From contig NZ_JACXWX010000028.1 of NCBI RefSeq assembly GCF_014764505.1, positions 1 to 64,000 on the forward strand: a stretch of 64,000 nucleotides of DNA, read 5' to 3'. Position numbers and translations under genes: made by a program. This DNA comes from Phormidium tenue FACHB-886 (GTDB lineage Bacteria; Cyanobacteriota; Cyanobacteriia; Elainellales; Elainellaceae). Positions 41,114-50,810 of this stretch are shown here, one piece after another. Each line of letters opens with the position of its first letter. Positions within the stretch are counted from its first letter, which is position 1. The notes beneath the pieces were generated by a model. It did not search any database and was not told the origin of the DNA. It worked only from the letters and a program-made list of their open reading frames with translations.

Positions 41114-41870
41114 TGCGCTTCTCCGTCAGTTGTTGCTCCGAGATAAGCCCAGCAGCAATTCCAGCGATCGCTGCCACCATCAAACCTAGCTGATGCGGTA
41201 ACCCATGCGCGAGTAACGCCACTATTCCAGCAACGATAACCGAGCAATACATCGGTTTAGTCTTTAAGTAGGGAATTACCATACCAATAAACGTAACTGA
41301 CATCGCAAAATCCAATCCCCAGCTTGCCGCATTTGGAATCATCTGTCCGATCGTCAGCCCCAAAAAGGTGCAAACCTGCCAGTTGGCATACATGAACGTC
41401 GCTGCACCAAGGTAGTACCAATGCTTGTGAGGCGAGCAATCGGTATGGTTGTAGCGGGCAATTGCCACAGCAAAGGCTTCATCGGTCAACCAAAACCCGA
41501 TCGGCATCTTCCAAGCCTGCGGCAAGTGCTGCACATGTGGAACTAAACTGGCCGCATATAGCAAATGGCGCAAGTTCACCACAAAAGTTGTCAAAATAAT
41601 CAGCGGTACGGCAGTTCCGGCCGCAACCAAGCCCACCGCGATGAACTGAGACGATCCGGCAAACACGAATGCCGACATCGCCATCGCAGCACCAAACGAC
41701 AGCCCACTGGATGCTACCAGCGTTCCATAAATCAGCCCAAATGGAATTGCCCCAACAACCAGTGGAAAAATTCCCTTTGCGCCCGCCCAAAATTCTGAGC
41801 GTCTTGAGGCGCTTAAGTCCTGACGATAACCACTATCCATAACCGCTATCCATTGTTCGCCTGTTCGCAA
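41106..41870 (-). CDS. azlC: branched-chain amino acid exporter large subunit AzlC
   Basis: The 254-residue membrane protein has the AzlC signature [44 protein letters not shown] and about eight hydrophobic segments. It forms the LIV-E type efflux pair with the overlapping azlD. An internal methionine (residue 10) gives an alternative start. No regulator gene is beside the pair. Confidence 0.92.
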   Translation of the reverse strand: MRTGEQWIAVMDSGYRQDLSASRRSEFWAGAKGIFPLVVGAIPFGLIYGTLVASSGLSFGAAMAMSAFVFAGSSQFIAVGLVAAGTAVPLIILTTFVVNLRHLLYAASLVPHVQHLPQAWKMPIGFWLTDEAFAVAIARYNHTDCSPHKHWYYLGAATFMYANWQVCTFLGLTIGQMIPNAASWGLDFAMSVTFIGMVIPYLKTKPMYCSVIVAGIVALLAHGLPHQLGLMVAAIAGIAAGLISEQQLTEKRNG

Positions 41871-42094
41871 ATCTGCATCAAATCTACTTTGAGCTTAGGG
41901 GCAAATAGGCGCGATCGTCTTGTACGTTTTTTCAGACTGAGAACTTGCAGCGCTTTGCGCTAAAACAAAACTTTTGAAAGTGATACGCACCACCACTTTC
42001 AAACAATAATTTGCAAACAATAATTTGGCATTCTATGCCAGTAAAACCTGATATCAGCAAATCCGCTAGTTGGGACACAGAAGGCTGGCGACGC

Positions 42095-42502
42095 TCAGGA
42101 GGTTGAGGCAAGCAGCTGGGAAATTTCCCCATGCATCATTGCGATAGCTGGATCACGCTGAATAGCGTGGAAGTAGCGCTTCTCCATAGGGGTGCCATCC
42201 TCGGAGGGCTGCAACAGCAATCGCGCCTGATTCAGCAAATCTGTTACCTGGCTTAAAGTTACAGGTTCTTTAGCCTTCAGCACTTCATCAATCTGCACGA
42301 TGAACTGTGAAATGGGGCGTAGCCAGCTAAACCACTCATGGTCGATCACTAGCCGCAAGAACTCACCGCTGCTTTGGATGCGCCCATGACGTTGCTCATA
42401 GGTAATCCGCTCTGAGTCGAGCAATGCCTTGTGTAACCGCAGCAATTTCGGGCGGAGTTCGCGCAACTGCTGGAATGAGGTATCGAAAGAATCAGAAACC
42501 AT
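42095..42502 (-). CDS. conserved hypothetical helical protein
   Basis: The 135-residue protein is predicted to be all helical (LRELRPKLLRLHKALLDSERITYEQRHGRIQSSGEFLRLVIDHEWFSWLRPISQFIVQIDEVL). The pattern LHKALLDSER-x-x-YE recurs in conserved proteins of unknown function in many bacteria. It stands alone between azlC and the TPR gene on the same strand. No catalytic motif is seen. Confidence 0.75.
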   Translation of the reverse strand: MVSDSFDTSFQQLRELRPKLLRLHKALLDSERITYEQRHGRIQSSGEFLRLVIDHEWFSWLRPISQFIVQIDEVLKAKEPVTLSQVTDLLNQARLLLQPSEDGTPMEKRYFHAIQRDPAIAMMHGEISQLLASTS

Positions 42503-42627
42503 CAGATTTGAATAACAATTAGCGCTCTGCCGATTGTGAACTTACACCAATATTGCTAGCTCTAAAACCGCCATTTCAATCTTGACACAGAGACCAAAGA
42601 GCTGGATGAGGACGATGGCTGCTTAAC

Positions 42628-43632
42628 TCAATTGCGATTTGCCCTCGAAAAATCACCAATGGCATAGCAAGCCGTTTGCAGACTCGTTAGTGCCTGTTCT
42701 TCTAGCGTGGGGTCTTGCATGGCTCTGACCACCGCTAGCCGCTGTTCGTAGCACTCAATTGCCCGCTGAGAGTTGCCAAGGCTATCGTAAAGAATGGCAA
42801 GGTTTTCTAAAATTTGTTCTTGGGTGCGTGGGTCCTTGAGCTGACGAGCGATTGTCAAACGTTGATGATGATAAGCGATCGCTTTGTTCAAATCACCAGC
42901 TGTATAGCAGGCACTCGCCAGATTCTTGAGAATTTGTGCCTCGGCTTGGCGATCGCTGTTTTGGCGAGCAATAGTCAACAGCCGTTCGTAGCAGATCACC
43001 GTTTGGGCGTAGTTTGCCATTGCATGATAGGCATTACCCATATTGCGGAGGACTTGCCCCTCAAGCTGCACATCTACTAGCTCATGAGCTATCGCCAGGC
43101 TCCGCTGATAGCAGTAAATCGCCTGTGGGCAATCTCCCATCGCCTTGTATGCCATCCCCAGGTTATTGAAGGCTGCCATTTCAGCCCGGCGGTCTTGGGC
43201 ACGCTGGGCAACTTCCAGGCTTTGCTGCTTGTACTGCAGAGCTCTGGGATAGTCTTCCTGGTGGCGGTAGGCATTGCCCAGGTTGCTGAGGGCTTGGCGT
43301 TCGGTCGGGTAGTCTTTGAGGGTACGGGCAAGGGTGAGGCTTTGGTGAGAACAGGCAATGGCTTCGGAGTAGTTGCCCAAGGCGTAGTAAACCACACCCA
43401 GCCCACCCAGCGCCCGTCCTTCGCCTTGAGCGTCTTTCAAATTGCGATAGGCATCTAAGGCTTGCTGAAACGTTTTTAGAGCAGTGGAAAAACTGCGAAT
43501 TTGGTATTGCTCGATCGCCTGCTCTAGAATGCAGTCCGCTGCAATCTTACCCGGGTTGGCAGGGTTGCTATCTGTAAACCGCTCCGACAGTGGGACAAAG
43601 GTTCCGTGCTTTTCTTCTGCTGGCTTGCTCAT
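42628..43632 (-). CDS. tetratricopeptide-repeat protein
   Basis: The 334-residue protein is almost entirely TPR/Kinesin-light-chain-like repeats of about 40 residues; seven or so copies of the pattern A-x-x-NLGNAY...YPRALQYKQQSLEVA...D are visible from residue 45 on. Such solenoids bind other proteins. The N-terminal 30 residues are unstructured-looking. There is no enzymatic domain and no signal peptide. Partner unknown. Confidence 0.88.
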   Translation of the reverse strand: MSKPAEEKHGTFVPLSERFTDSNPANPGKIAADCILEQAIEQYQIRSFSTALKTFQQALDAYRNLKDAQGEGRALGGLGVVYYALGNYSEAIACSHQSLTLARTLKDYPTERQALSNLGNAYRHQEDYPRALQYKQQSLEVAQRAQDRRAEMAAFNNLGMAYKAMGDCPQAIYCYQRSLAIAHELVDVQLEGQVLRNMGNAYHAMANYAQTVICYERLLTIARQNSDRQAEAQILKNLASACYTAGDLNKAIAYHHQRLTIARQLKDPRTQEQILENLAILYDSLGNSQRAIECYEQRLAVVRAMQDPTLEEQALTSLQTACYAIGDFSRANRN

Positions 43633-44353
43633 GATGGATAAGTAAATTTGACCCTAGAGTGCCCCTGGATATGACAGCAATTAGATCAGTGGTTGGAATG
43701 GATTCACCTTTTTGAACCCATTCCAGCGCTGTTTTGTCGTCGGTAGATGCACAAAGCTTGCCAGCACTTGCCTCCGATGTTCACCCGACAGGAGATTTTC
43801 AGAAGCCGCTGATTGCTGCCCCTCACTGGAGCTGAAGTAACCTGAAATAACCATAGCCCTAGCAACCGACTTGCCAGATTTTGCGTTAGCCCTAACACTG
43901 CTATTGTTGGCGGTAGCCGAACATTATGCAAGAGCAGTGAGTAGTTGGTTCACAAAAAAAAGAAAAAGTCGTGCTTGATGCTGTCTGCTTCCAGTGCTTG
44001 TTGTGACGAGTCGTACGTCTAATAGCAGATTTGGGAGCTAGAGAATCACTCCAAGCAAGAAGCATCCCTCAATCCGTGGTAGTGCAGCCTGTACCTTCTA
44101 GATGTATCTGAAAAAGCGAGGAAATTCTACGGTGAATTTACGAGCTTCTGGCTAGGTATTTATACTTGCAAACTGTCAAAAAACCGCAAAAACTCGGAGC
44201 AAGCGTTTTAGCGGACTGCAACAGTTTCAGGGGTAAATGCTAGGCTGGAGCTAGACTCTAGCCCTCTATACGATTGCTTGAACGATCGCAGCAGGCTACA
44301 GGCAATCGTCTCAAACGCTTTGCTTCCTTCTTAGTTCTTCATCTTAATTGATT
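43633..44353. other. gene-free stretch of about 720 bases
   Basis: No reading frame with recognisable features, no tRNA-like fold and no long repeat was seen. It lies between the start of the TPR gene and the start of the radical SAM gene, so it holds their divergent promoters. Its size leaves room for a small RNA. Confidence 0.45.
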
Positions 44354-46018
44354 GTGTCTTCTCTTTTTGCCGACGAACATCTTTTGTATACTCCTGTCAC
44401 ACCAGCGGCAGGGGCGATTCCTACAATCTTTGCTTTCCCTAATGAATACAGCGTCGGTATTACTAGTTTAGGCTATCAGGTAGTGTGGGCAACGCTGGCA
44501 TCTCGCTCGGATATACAGGTCAGCCGCCTCTTCACAAATGCTCAAGAGACCCTACCCGCCCAGCCAGAGCTGCTCGGCTTTTCGCTGTCTTGGGAGCTAG
44601 ATTATGTCAATGTTTTAGGGCTGCTGGAGTCTTTGCAAATCCCAATTCGGTCGAGCGATCGGACTGCCGATCAGCCGATTGTGTTTGGTGGGGGACCTGT
44701 TTTGACGGCAAACCCAGAGCCGTTTGCTGATTTTTTTGATGTAATTCTGCTAGGAGATGGCGAACTGCTGCTGGGCGAGTTCATTGAAGCCTACAAAGCG
44801 GTTCGCACTGCCGATCGCTCAACGCAGTTGCGGCAGCTTGCCCGAGTGCCAGGCGTGTATGTGCCGAGCCTTTATCACGTCAGCTATGCTAGCCCAGACG
44901 GAGAGATTACTTCAATCCAGCCGATCGATGCTGATATTCCGGCACAGGTGCAGAAGCAAACCTACCGGGGCAACACGCTGTCAGCTTCGACGGTGGTAAC
45001 GGCAAAAGCGGCTTGGGAAAGCATCTACATGGTAGAAGTGGTGCGGAGCTGTCCGGAGATGTGCCGCTTTTGCTTGGCGAGCTATCTGACGCTGCCGTTC
45101 CGGGCGGCTAGTCTGGAAGGTTCGCTGATTCCAGCAATCGATCGGGGATTGAAGGTCACAAGCCGGCTTGGCTTGCTAGGCGCATCTGTGACGCAGCACC
45201 CAGAGTTTGAAGCGCTGCTGGATCATCTAGACCAGCCCCAGTATGATGACGTGCGCCTCAGCCTATCTTCCGTGCGCACCAATACGGTGACTGAGAAGCT
45301 GGCGCGGAATTTGGTGAAACACGACTCACGATCAATCACGATCGCCATTGAGAGTGGCAGCAGTCGTCTGCGGCAAATTATTAACAAGAAGCTGGAAACC
45401 GACGAAATTATTCAAGCTGCGATCAACGCTAAGGTAGGCGGGTTGAGTGCGCTAAAGCTTTACGGTATGGTTGGGGTTCCCGGTGAGGAATTAGATGACC
45501 TTGACCAAACAGTTGCCTTGCTGCGGCAGCTGAAGAAGGCTGCACCGGGGCTGCGGCTAACCTTGGGCTGCAGCACCTTTGTGCCCAAAGCGCATACGCC
45601 TTTTCAATGGTTCGGGGTGAATTCGGACGCAGAGAAGCGCCTAAAGCTACTGCAAAAGCATCTGCGTCCACAGGGCATTGATTTTCGTCCGGAAAGCTAC
45701 AACTGGTCGGTGATTCAAGCGCTGATTTCCAGAGGCGATCGCCGCCTTTCGCACCTGCTAGAGCTGACCCGGCACTACGGAGATTCGTTGGGGAGCTATC
45801 GTCGGGCTTTTAAAGAACTGCGGGGGCAACTGCCAGAGCTGGATGAGTTTGTCTTTGCAGATTGGCAGCGCGATCGCCTGCTGCCGTGGAGCCATATCCA
45901 AGGAGCGCTACCCCAAGCAACTCTGCTGAAGCATTTGGAGAGCGCGATGCAGAACAAATCCACCGACGGGGAGGGCACGTCAGCAGAAGAACAGCTATTG
46001 CAGCCGCTTCTGAAGTAG
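44354..46018 (+). CDS. B12-binding-type radical SAM protein
   Basis: The 554-residue protein has an N-terminal Rossmann-like region resembling cobalamin-binding domains (about 1-170; LLYTPVTPAAGAIPTIFAFPNEYSVGITSLGYQVVWATLA) and a radical SAM core with the cluster cysteines in RSCPEMCRFCLASY, later GLLGASVTQHPEF and ALKLYGMVGVPGEE. The cobalamin-ligating DxHxxG motif is not apparent. Start GTG 44354 fits the family; a TTG two codons earlier is possible. The reaction is unknown; the family is widely conserved in cyanobacteria. aroB follows after 48 bases. Confidence 0.85.
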   Translation: MSSLFADEHLLYTPVTPAAGAIPTIFAFPNEYSVGITSLGYQVVWATLASRSDIQVSRLFTNAQETLPAQPELLGFSLSWELDYVNVLGLLESLQIPIRSSDRTADQPIVFGGGPVLTANPEPFADFFDVILLGDGELLLGEFIEAYKAVRTADRSTQLRQLARVPGVYVPSLYHVSYASPDGEITSIQPIDADIPAQVQKQTYRGNTLSASTVVTAKAAWESIYMVEVVRSCPEMCRFCLASYLTLPFRAASLEGSLIPAIDRGLKVTSRLGLLGASVTQHPEFEALLDHLDQPQYDDVRLSLSSVRTNTVTEKLARNLVKHDSRSITIAIESGSSRLRQIINKKLETDEIIQAAINAKVGGLSALKLYGMVGVPGEELDDLDQTVALLRQLKKAAPGLRLTLGCSTFVPKAHTPFQWFGVNSDAEKRLKLLQKHLRPQGIDFRPESYNWSVIQALISRGDRRLSHLLELTRHYGDSLGSYRRAFKELRGQLPELDEFVFADWQRDRLLPWSHIQGALPQATLLKHLESAMQNKSTDGEGTSAEEQLLQPLLK

Positions 46019-46066
46019 AATCAGCCCTACAGGTATCGCTACCACCAGAGGCGGTCACGAGGCAAT

Positions 46067-47167
46067 ATGAAATCGGTCATTCCAGTTGAGGTTCCCCAAC
46101 ATTCTTACGAGATCGCAATTGCGCCAGATAGCTTGACGCATCTGGGAACCTGGATGCAGCCCCTAAACCTGGGGAAAAAAGTGCTGCTGGTTTCTAATCC
46201 AATGGTTTTTAAGCGCTATGGGGAGCAGGCGATCGCCGCGCTAGAATCTGCTGGATTTGAGACAACCTCCTGCCTGCTCCCTCCGGGAGAGCGATACAAA
46301 ACGCTGGCCTCCATCCAGAAGGTGTATGATGCAGCGCTGGCGCAACGACTGGAGCGATCTTCGACGCTCGTGGCGCTGGGTGGCGGTGTCGTGGGAGATA
46401 TGGCAGGTTTTGCTGCGGCAACTTGGCTACGGGGAATTCATTTTGTTCAGGTTCCGACTTCGCTGCTGGCGATGGTGGATGCCTCAATTGGCGGCAAGAC
46501 CGGTGTTAATCATCCCCAAGGCAAGAACTTGATTGGTGCATTTCATCAGCCGCGACTGGTGCTGATCGATCCGCAGGTGTTGAAGACACTGCCGCCGCGA
46601 GAATTTCGGGCAGGAATGGCAGAAGTCATTAAATACGGAGTGATTTGGGATGCAGACTTGTTTGCTCAGCTCGAAGCGGCTTCCCGCTTAGATCAGCAGC
46701 GCTATATTAGTGAAGATCTGCTGCAAACGATTTTGACCTGCTCTTGCCAAGCCAAAGCTCTTGTGGTGAGCAAAGACGAGAAAGAAGCAGGACTGAGAGC
46801 CATTCTTAACTATGGACACACGATCGGGCATGCAGTAGAAAGCTTGACCGGATATCGCGTCGTGAACCATGGGGAAGCAGTAGCGATCGGCATGGTGGCA
46901 GCCGGACAAATTGCGGTGATGCTGGAGGAGTGGACGCAGGCAGACCACGATCGCCAGTACCGCTTGATTGAAAAAGCAGGCTTGCCCACTCGAATTCCGG
47001 CTCAGCTAGCGGGTCAACTGGAGGCGATCATTGAGGCACTGCAAACCGACAAAAAGGTGAAGTCTGGGAAAGTACGGTTTGTGCTACCAAATCGAATTGG
47101 GGCTGTGAACGTTACGGATCAAGTTCCGGCTGAAACGATCCGAGCTGCACTGCAGCAGCTCTTGTAA
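46067..47167 (+). CDS. aroB: 3-dehydroquinate synthase
   Basis: AroB makes 3-dehydroquinate from DAHP, the second step of the shikimate pathway, in the cytoplasm with NAD and zinc. The 366-residue product has the NAD region [44 protein letters not shown], and the zinc-binding stretches [11 protein letters not shown] (Glu) and [12 protein letters not shown] (His) plus [11 protein letters not shown] (His). The ATG is preceded by GAGG. It is close behind the radical SAM gene and may share its transcript. Confidence 0.95.
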   Translation: MKSVIPVEVPQHSYEIAIAPDSLTHLGTWMQPLNLGKKVLLVSNPMVFKRYGEQAIAALESAGFETTSCLLPPGERYKTLASIQKVYDAALAQRLERSSTLVALGGGVVGDMAGFAAATWLRGIHFVQVPTSLLAMVDASIGGKTGVNHPQGKNLIGAFHQPRLVLIDPQVLKTLPPREFRAGMAEVIKYGVIWDADLFAQLEAASRLDQQRYISEDLLQTILTCSCQAKALVVSKDEKEAGLRAILNYGHTIGHAVESLTGYRVVNHGEAVAIGMVAAGQIAVMLEEWTQADHDRQYRLIEKAGLPTRIPAQLAGQLEAIIEALQTDKKVKSGKVRFVLPNRIGAVNVTDQVPAETIRAALQQLL

Positions 47168-47263
47168 TTGAAAATTGCTACATTCACAGCTAAACAATCT
47201 GGAATGGGCGGTCGGCTGTGTCAGTATAGATAGGCGAATAGATAGGCAATTGGCTGCGACTGG

Positions 47264-48334
47264 ATGAAGCTTTCGGAACTGGTTCGACGCTATTTACTCT
47301 ATGGGCTAAGTGGTCCAGTAATTGTCTTAAACCTTTGGGTGCTGGGTCAAATTTTTTCCTACTTAGAGGGCGTTATCACGTTTACAGTCCTCAGTGCAGT
47401 CCTGGCGCTCATTCTAAATTATATTGTTCGGCTGTTCCAGCGTATGGGGTTTGACCGCATTCAAGCCGTTTTGCTGGTGTTGGTGCTGTTTCTGCTGCTA
47501 ATTCTGATTTTGGCAGTAACGCTGATCCCGATTGTGCTGGAGCAGGCAAACCAGTTTTCGCAAGGTCTGCGACCTTTACTGGAAGCAGGAGTCCGAAACC
47601 TTGCTTCGCTGCAAGAGTTTATCAATGAGCAAAATTTTCCGTTGGATTTGGAGCAGATTGCTACACAGGCAACCAGCCAGATCCAGGGGATTGTGACACT
47701 GCTGCCTGAATTTGCGGTGAATACTCTAGGGCAAGTCTTTGCCAGTATTTTTCTGATTGTTTTGGCGTTTTACATGCTGGTGTATGGCGATCGCTTCTGG
47801 CATGGCATCATCAGTTTGCTGCCCGATAAGCTTAGTCAGGCGCTCAATACTTCACTACAACAGCAGTTTCATCAGTTCTTTCTAACGCAGGTGCTACTGG
47901 CACTGGTGATGGTGCTGTTTCTGTTGCCCACGTTTTTGGTGTTACAGCTCCGCTTCAGCCTGTTGTTCACCATCATCATCGGCTTCTTTGAGCTAATTCC
48001 TCTATTTGGGGCAACGATCGGTATTGGCTTGGTTGCCCTGTTTGCGCTGGGGCTCCAAGGCTACTGGGCAGCAGCACAAGTGCTGATCTCGGGGGTCTTG
48101 TTCCAGCAGATTACCGACAATGTGATCGCCCCTCGATTGCGCGGGGATTTCACAGGACTCAACCCGATTTGGGTCGTGATTGCTCTACTGTTGGGCTTCC
48201 GGATTGCAGGCTTCCTGGGTGTGCTGCTGGCAATGCCAATCGCCGCCACAATCAAAAGCACAGTGGAAGCACTGCGATTGGCGGATAAGCCACCGATCGT
48301 TATGGACGCGTTGCCGCCTAATACGCGCAAGTAA
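47264..48334 (+). CDS. AI-2E family transporter (PerM-like permease)
   Basis: The 356-residue membrane protein has the PF01594 layout: N-terminal helices (residues 10-90), a periplasmic-like central region with LPEFAVNTLGQVFASIFLIVLAFYMLVYGD, and C-terminal helices with FELIPLFGATIGIGLVALFAL and ITDNVIAPRLRGDFTGLNPIWV. Members are exporters or antiporters of varied substrates; in cyanobacteria autoinducer-2 transport is unproven. It follows aroB by about 100 bases on the same strand. Confidence 0.88.
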   Translation: MKLSELVRRYLLYGLSGPVIVLNLWVLGQIFSYLEGVITFTVLSAVLALILNYIVRLFQRMGFDRIQAVLLVLVLFLLLILILAVTLIPIVLEQANQFSQGLRPLLEAGVRNLASLQEFINEQNFPLDLEQIATQATSQIQGIVTLLPEFAVNTLGQVFASIFLIVLAFYMLVYGDRFWHGIISLLPDKLSQALNTSLQQQFHQFFLTQVLLALVMVLFLLPTFLVLQLRFSLLFTIIIGFFELIPLFGATIGIGLVALFALGLQGYWAAAQVLISGVLFQQITDNVIAPRLRGDFTGLNPIWVVIALLLGFRIAGFLGVLLAMPIAATIKSTVEALRLADKPPIVMDALPPNTRK

Positions 48335-48373
48335 TATGACGCTGTATATGTACGTCGATCCTATTTAAGTTGT

Positions 48374-48431
48374 GAAATGATTTGTGAGAGGTAGGGCAGG
48401 TTTCGTCTGCTCCATCTCTCACAAACTATTT
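48374..48431. repeat. decayed copy of the GAAATG hairpin family
   Basis: The left arm GAAATGATTTGTGAGAGGTA matches that of the perfect hairpin at 36.7 kb and shares its left flank (CGATCCTATTT-AGTTGTG). The right arm pairs imperfectly, with several mismatches. It lies 40 bases after the AI-2E transporter stop. Confidence 0.6.
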
Positions 48432-48463
48432 AGGGTTGCTATACGTTGGGCAGGTTAGGGCAG

Positions 48464-48530
48464 GTCTTTTCAAAAGCCTCGCACAACGAAGCTTTTGAAA
48501 AGACTCTCAATCTAGGCGCATAGCGTCATA
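48464..48530. repeat. dispersed palindromic repeat, copy 3
   Basis: Perfect 14-bp arms GTCTTTTCAAAAGC (48464-48477) and GCTTTTGAAAAGAC (48491-48504) are followed by TCTCAATCTAGGCGCATAGC GTCATA, the same tail as the copies at 4.8 and 27.3 kb. It lies directly after the decayed GAAATG-type hairpin. Confidence 0.55.
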
Positions 48531-48572
48531 AGAGATAAACAGACACAATCTTCACGCTTGATGCCGACAGAC

Positions 48573-48998
48573 TCACCGTTTAGCAGCCTTTGATTTCGCT
48601 TCCTGGAGCTGCCACCAGCGATACCAGGAAAACCAGGATTTTTCTAAGACGCTGAAAGAAGTCTGTGATGCGCGATCGCGCGGAAGCCAATGTCGATTCC
48701 AGACATAGCGCATTCCTTGCAGCTTAGAAGAGTGCTGAGAGGAGCGCTGACCTTGCAGGGAAGATCCTTTAAGCGATCGATCGGCTGAAACTGCCGCACC
48801 TGACAAGGACGGGCGACGGAGCAGGGCAGGCAATTCAGCCACCTCCTTTAGGGCGGGCTGAATCAATTGAGAAGAAGCGCCAGATTGAGAAGGAGCAAGG
48901 CATAAACTGCCTAGAGCGATCGCGATCAAGCCTCGTTTTAGCAGCAAAGAAGTAGCCTTTGAAGAGAAAGGCAGAGCAGAAATAGGCTGACGGGACAT
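48573..48998 (-). CDS. hypothetical exported protein
   Basis: The 141-residue product has a signal-peptide-like start (a basic segment, then GLIAIALGSLCLAPSQSGASS, cleavage near residue 42), a Ser-rich middle and a basic, Trp-rich C-terminus (YVWNRHWLPRDRASQ, then SWFSWYRWWQLQEAKSKAAKR). No domain is recognised. The aromatic basic tail could touch membrane or cell wall. No functional context. Confidence 0.6.
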   Translation of the reverse strand: MSRQPISALPFSSKATSLLLKRGLIAIALGSLCLAPSQSGASSQLIQPALKEVAELPALLRRPSLSGAAVSADRSLKGSSLQGQRSSQHSSKLQGMRYVWNRHWLPRDRASQTSFSVLEKSWFSWYRWWQLQEAKSKAAKR

Positions 48999-49239
48999 GC
49001 GGTTATTGAAGGTGTTGAGTCATCAGGGATGCGATATCAACTAGCTTGCCCACCCAGCTTGTCAGTAAAGCTTAGCCAAACTGAGCGACATCGATCGTAG
49101 TTCTACCAGGTTTATGAAGCAGTCCGCAGTATCGCTGTGAACACCTTACAGAGATTTCATCGACCTAATGGAAGGTTTTTGGTTGTCCTTCACATGAAGT
49201 TCATGAAACTAACCCTCAACCCTCGGAAATTACAGTCAG

Positions 49240-50547
49240 CTAAGATTCTAAATCCTTGATTGCCTTTGGGACTCCTGCAGTCAAAATTTCATGTCCATTG
49301 GCAGTCACCAGCACATCATCCTCAATCCGGATACCAATCCCACGCCAGTGGGCATCGACTTCAGGCTGACCTTCAGCGGGTTTGAGGTAGGGGGAGATAT
49401 AGATGCCGGGTTCGATCGTTGTCACCTGACCCGGTTCTAGATTATGCGGTGTTTCCCCATGTTGATACACCCCGACATCATGGACGTCTAAACCCAGCCA
49501 GTGCCCGGTGCGGTGCATATAGAAGGGCTTGTATTTCTCCTCTTTGATGATCTCTTCTGGCTCACCTCGCAGCAAACCTAGATCTAATAGACCTTCAACA
49601 ATGACGCGTACAGCTGTGTCGTGGGTCTGCTTGTAGGGCGTGCCAGGCTGGACTTGTGCGATCGACTGGAGCTGTGCCTCCAGCACGATTTCGTAAATTG
49701 CCTTTTGCTCAGGGGTAAACTTGCCATTAATTGGGAAAGTGCGCGTGATGTCGGAGTTGTAATAGTCGTACGCACAGCCCGCATCGATCAGCAGCAGATC
49801 GCCATCCTGCATCTGTCGCGTATTTTCGGTGTAATGCAAGATGCAAGCATTTGCACCAGAGGCAACAATCGACGGATAAGCAACGCCCATTGCGCCACGC
49901 AGCCGGAAAGTGTGTTCAATTTCGGCTTGCACCTCGTATTCATAGCGTCCGGGCTGGGCAAATTGGCGAGCCCGGTTGTGGGCATCAACCGCAATCGCAG
50001 CAGCCGTTCGCATCCGGTCCAACTCGGCAACGCTTTTGAGCTGGCGCATTGGGTGCAGCACTGGAGCGGGATCTTCGATCGCCACAGGTGCAACACCTTT
50101 CTTGGGATAGACCGCCAACAGCTTCTGCCAGTGCTTCAGCACCAGTTCGTTAAAGGCGCGATCGCGTCCAAGATGGTAGAAAATGCGATCGGCTTTTTCA
50201 AGATACTGGGGCAGCTTTTCGTCTAGCTCAGCGATCGGATAGACAATATCAGCCTCAAACTGCTCTTTGGCAGCCTCCACGCCCACCCGATAGCCTGTCC
50301 AGGTTTCTTTCTCCAAATCTTTAGGCTGCACAAACAGAATAAACCGATGTTCTTCGTGGTGGGGAGCCAGCACCGCTACGGCATCGGTCTCGTTGAAGCC
50401 CGTCAAATAGAAAAAGTCGCTATCTTGCCGGAAGTTGTACTCTACGTCATTGTGCATGACTGCCGTAGGCGCGCTACGAAAGATAGCGGTGCCTTTGCCA
50501 ATTTTTGCCATGAGCTGGTCGCGACGCTGAGCATATTCCGATCGCAT
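49240..50547 (-). CDS. pepP: Xaa-Pro aminopeptidase (aminopeptidase P)
   Basis: This M24 metallopeptidase removes N-terminal residues that precede proline. The 435-residue product has an N-terminal creatinase-like domain (about 1-160) and a pita-bread catalytic domain with the metal ligands in LLIDAGCAYDYYNSDITRTFPI (two Asp), HRTGHWLGLDVHDVG (His), TIEPGIYI (Glu) and IGIRIEDDVLVT (Glu). ATG 50547 is preferred over a TTG twelve codons earlier. Monocistronic. Confidence 0.92.
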   Translation of the reverse strand: MRSEYAQRRDQLMAKIGKGTAIFRSAPTAVMHNDVEYNFRQDSDFFYLTGFNETDAVAVLAPHHEEHRFILFVQPKDLEKETWTGYRVGVEAAKEQFEADIVYPIAELDEKLPQYLEKADRIFYHLGRDRAFNELVLKHWQKLLAVYPKKGVAPVAIEDPAPVLHPMRQLKSVAELDRMRTAAAIAVDAHNRARQFAQPGRYEYEVQAEIEHTFRLRGAMGVAYPSIVASGANACILHYTENTRQMQDGDLLLIDAGCAYDYYNSDITRTFPINGKFTPEQKAIYEIVLEAQLQSIAQVQPGTPYKQTHDTAVRVIVEGLLDLGLLRGEPEEIIKEEKYKPFYMHRTGHWLGLDVHDVGVYQHGETPHNLEPGQVTTIEPGIYISPYLKPAEGQPEVDAHWRGIGIRIEDDVLVTANGHEILTAGVPKAIKDLES

Positions 50548-50810
50548 AGGAAGAAGTTGGGTATAGATAGATACAGCAAACAAACTACTCTAATCACTTT
50601 GAAGGCTAGAGTCTTTATTCAAGCCAGTCAACGCTACTTTGAGCGCTTCTTTGAATCCAAAACCCATTAAGCCGCTTCAATCTGTCAAACCTGGCTTGCT
50701 GTCTGCATTATAACTGCCACAGCGGTTGGAGCAGGGACATCTTTGGAGCGCACGAATTCCACTCACAAAAGTCTTCTAATCTTACCCTTTAACCACCTTC
50801 CAAGTTAGGA

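Noticed and set aside
43704-43931. 75-codon minus-strand ORF in the spacer before the radical SAM gene
   Set aside because: No ribosome-binding site, no recognisable domain, and mixed composition; probably chance.
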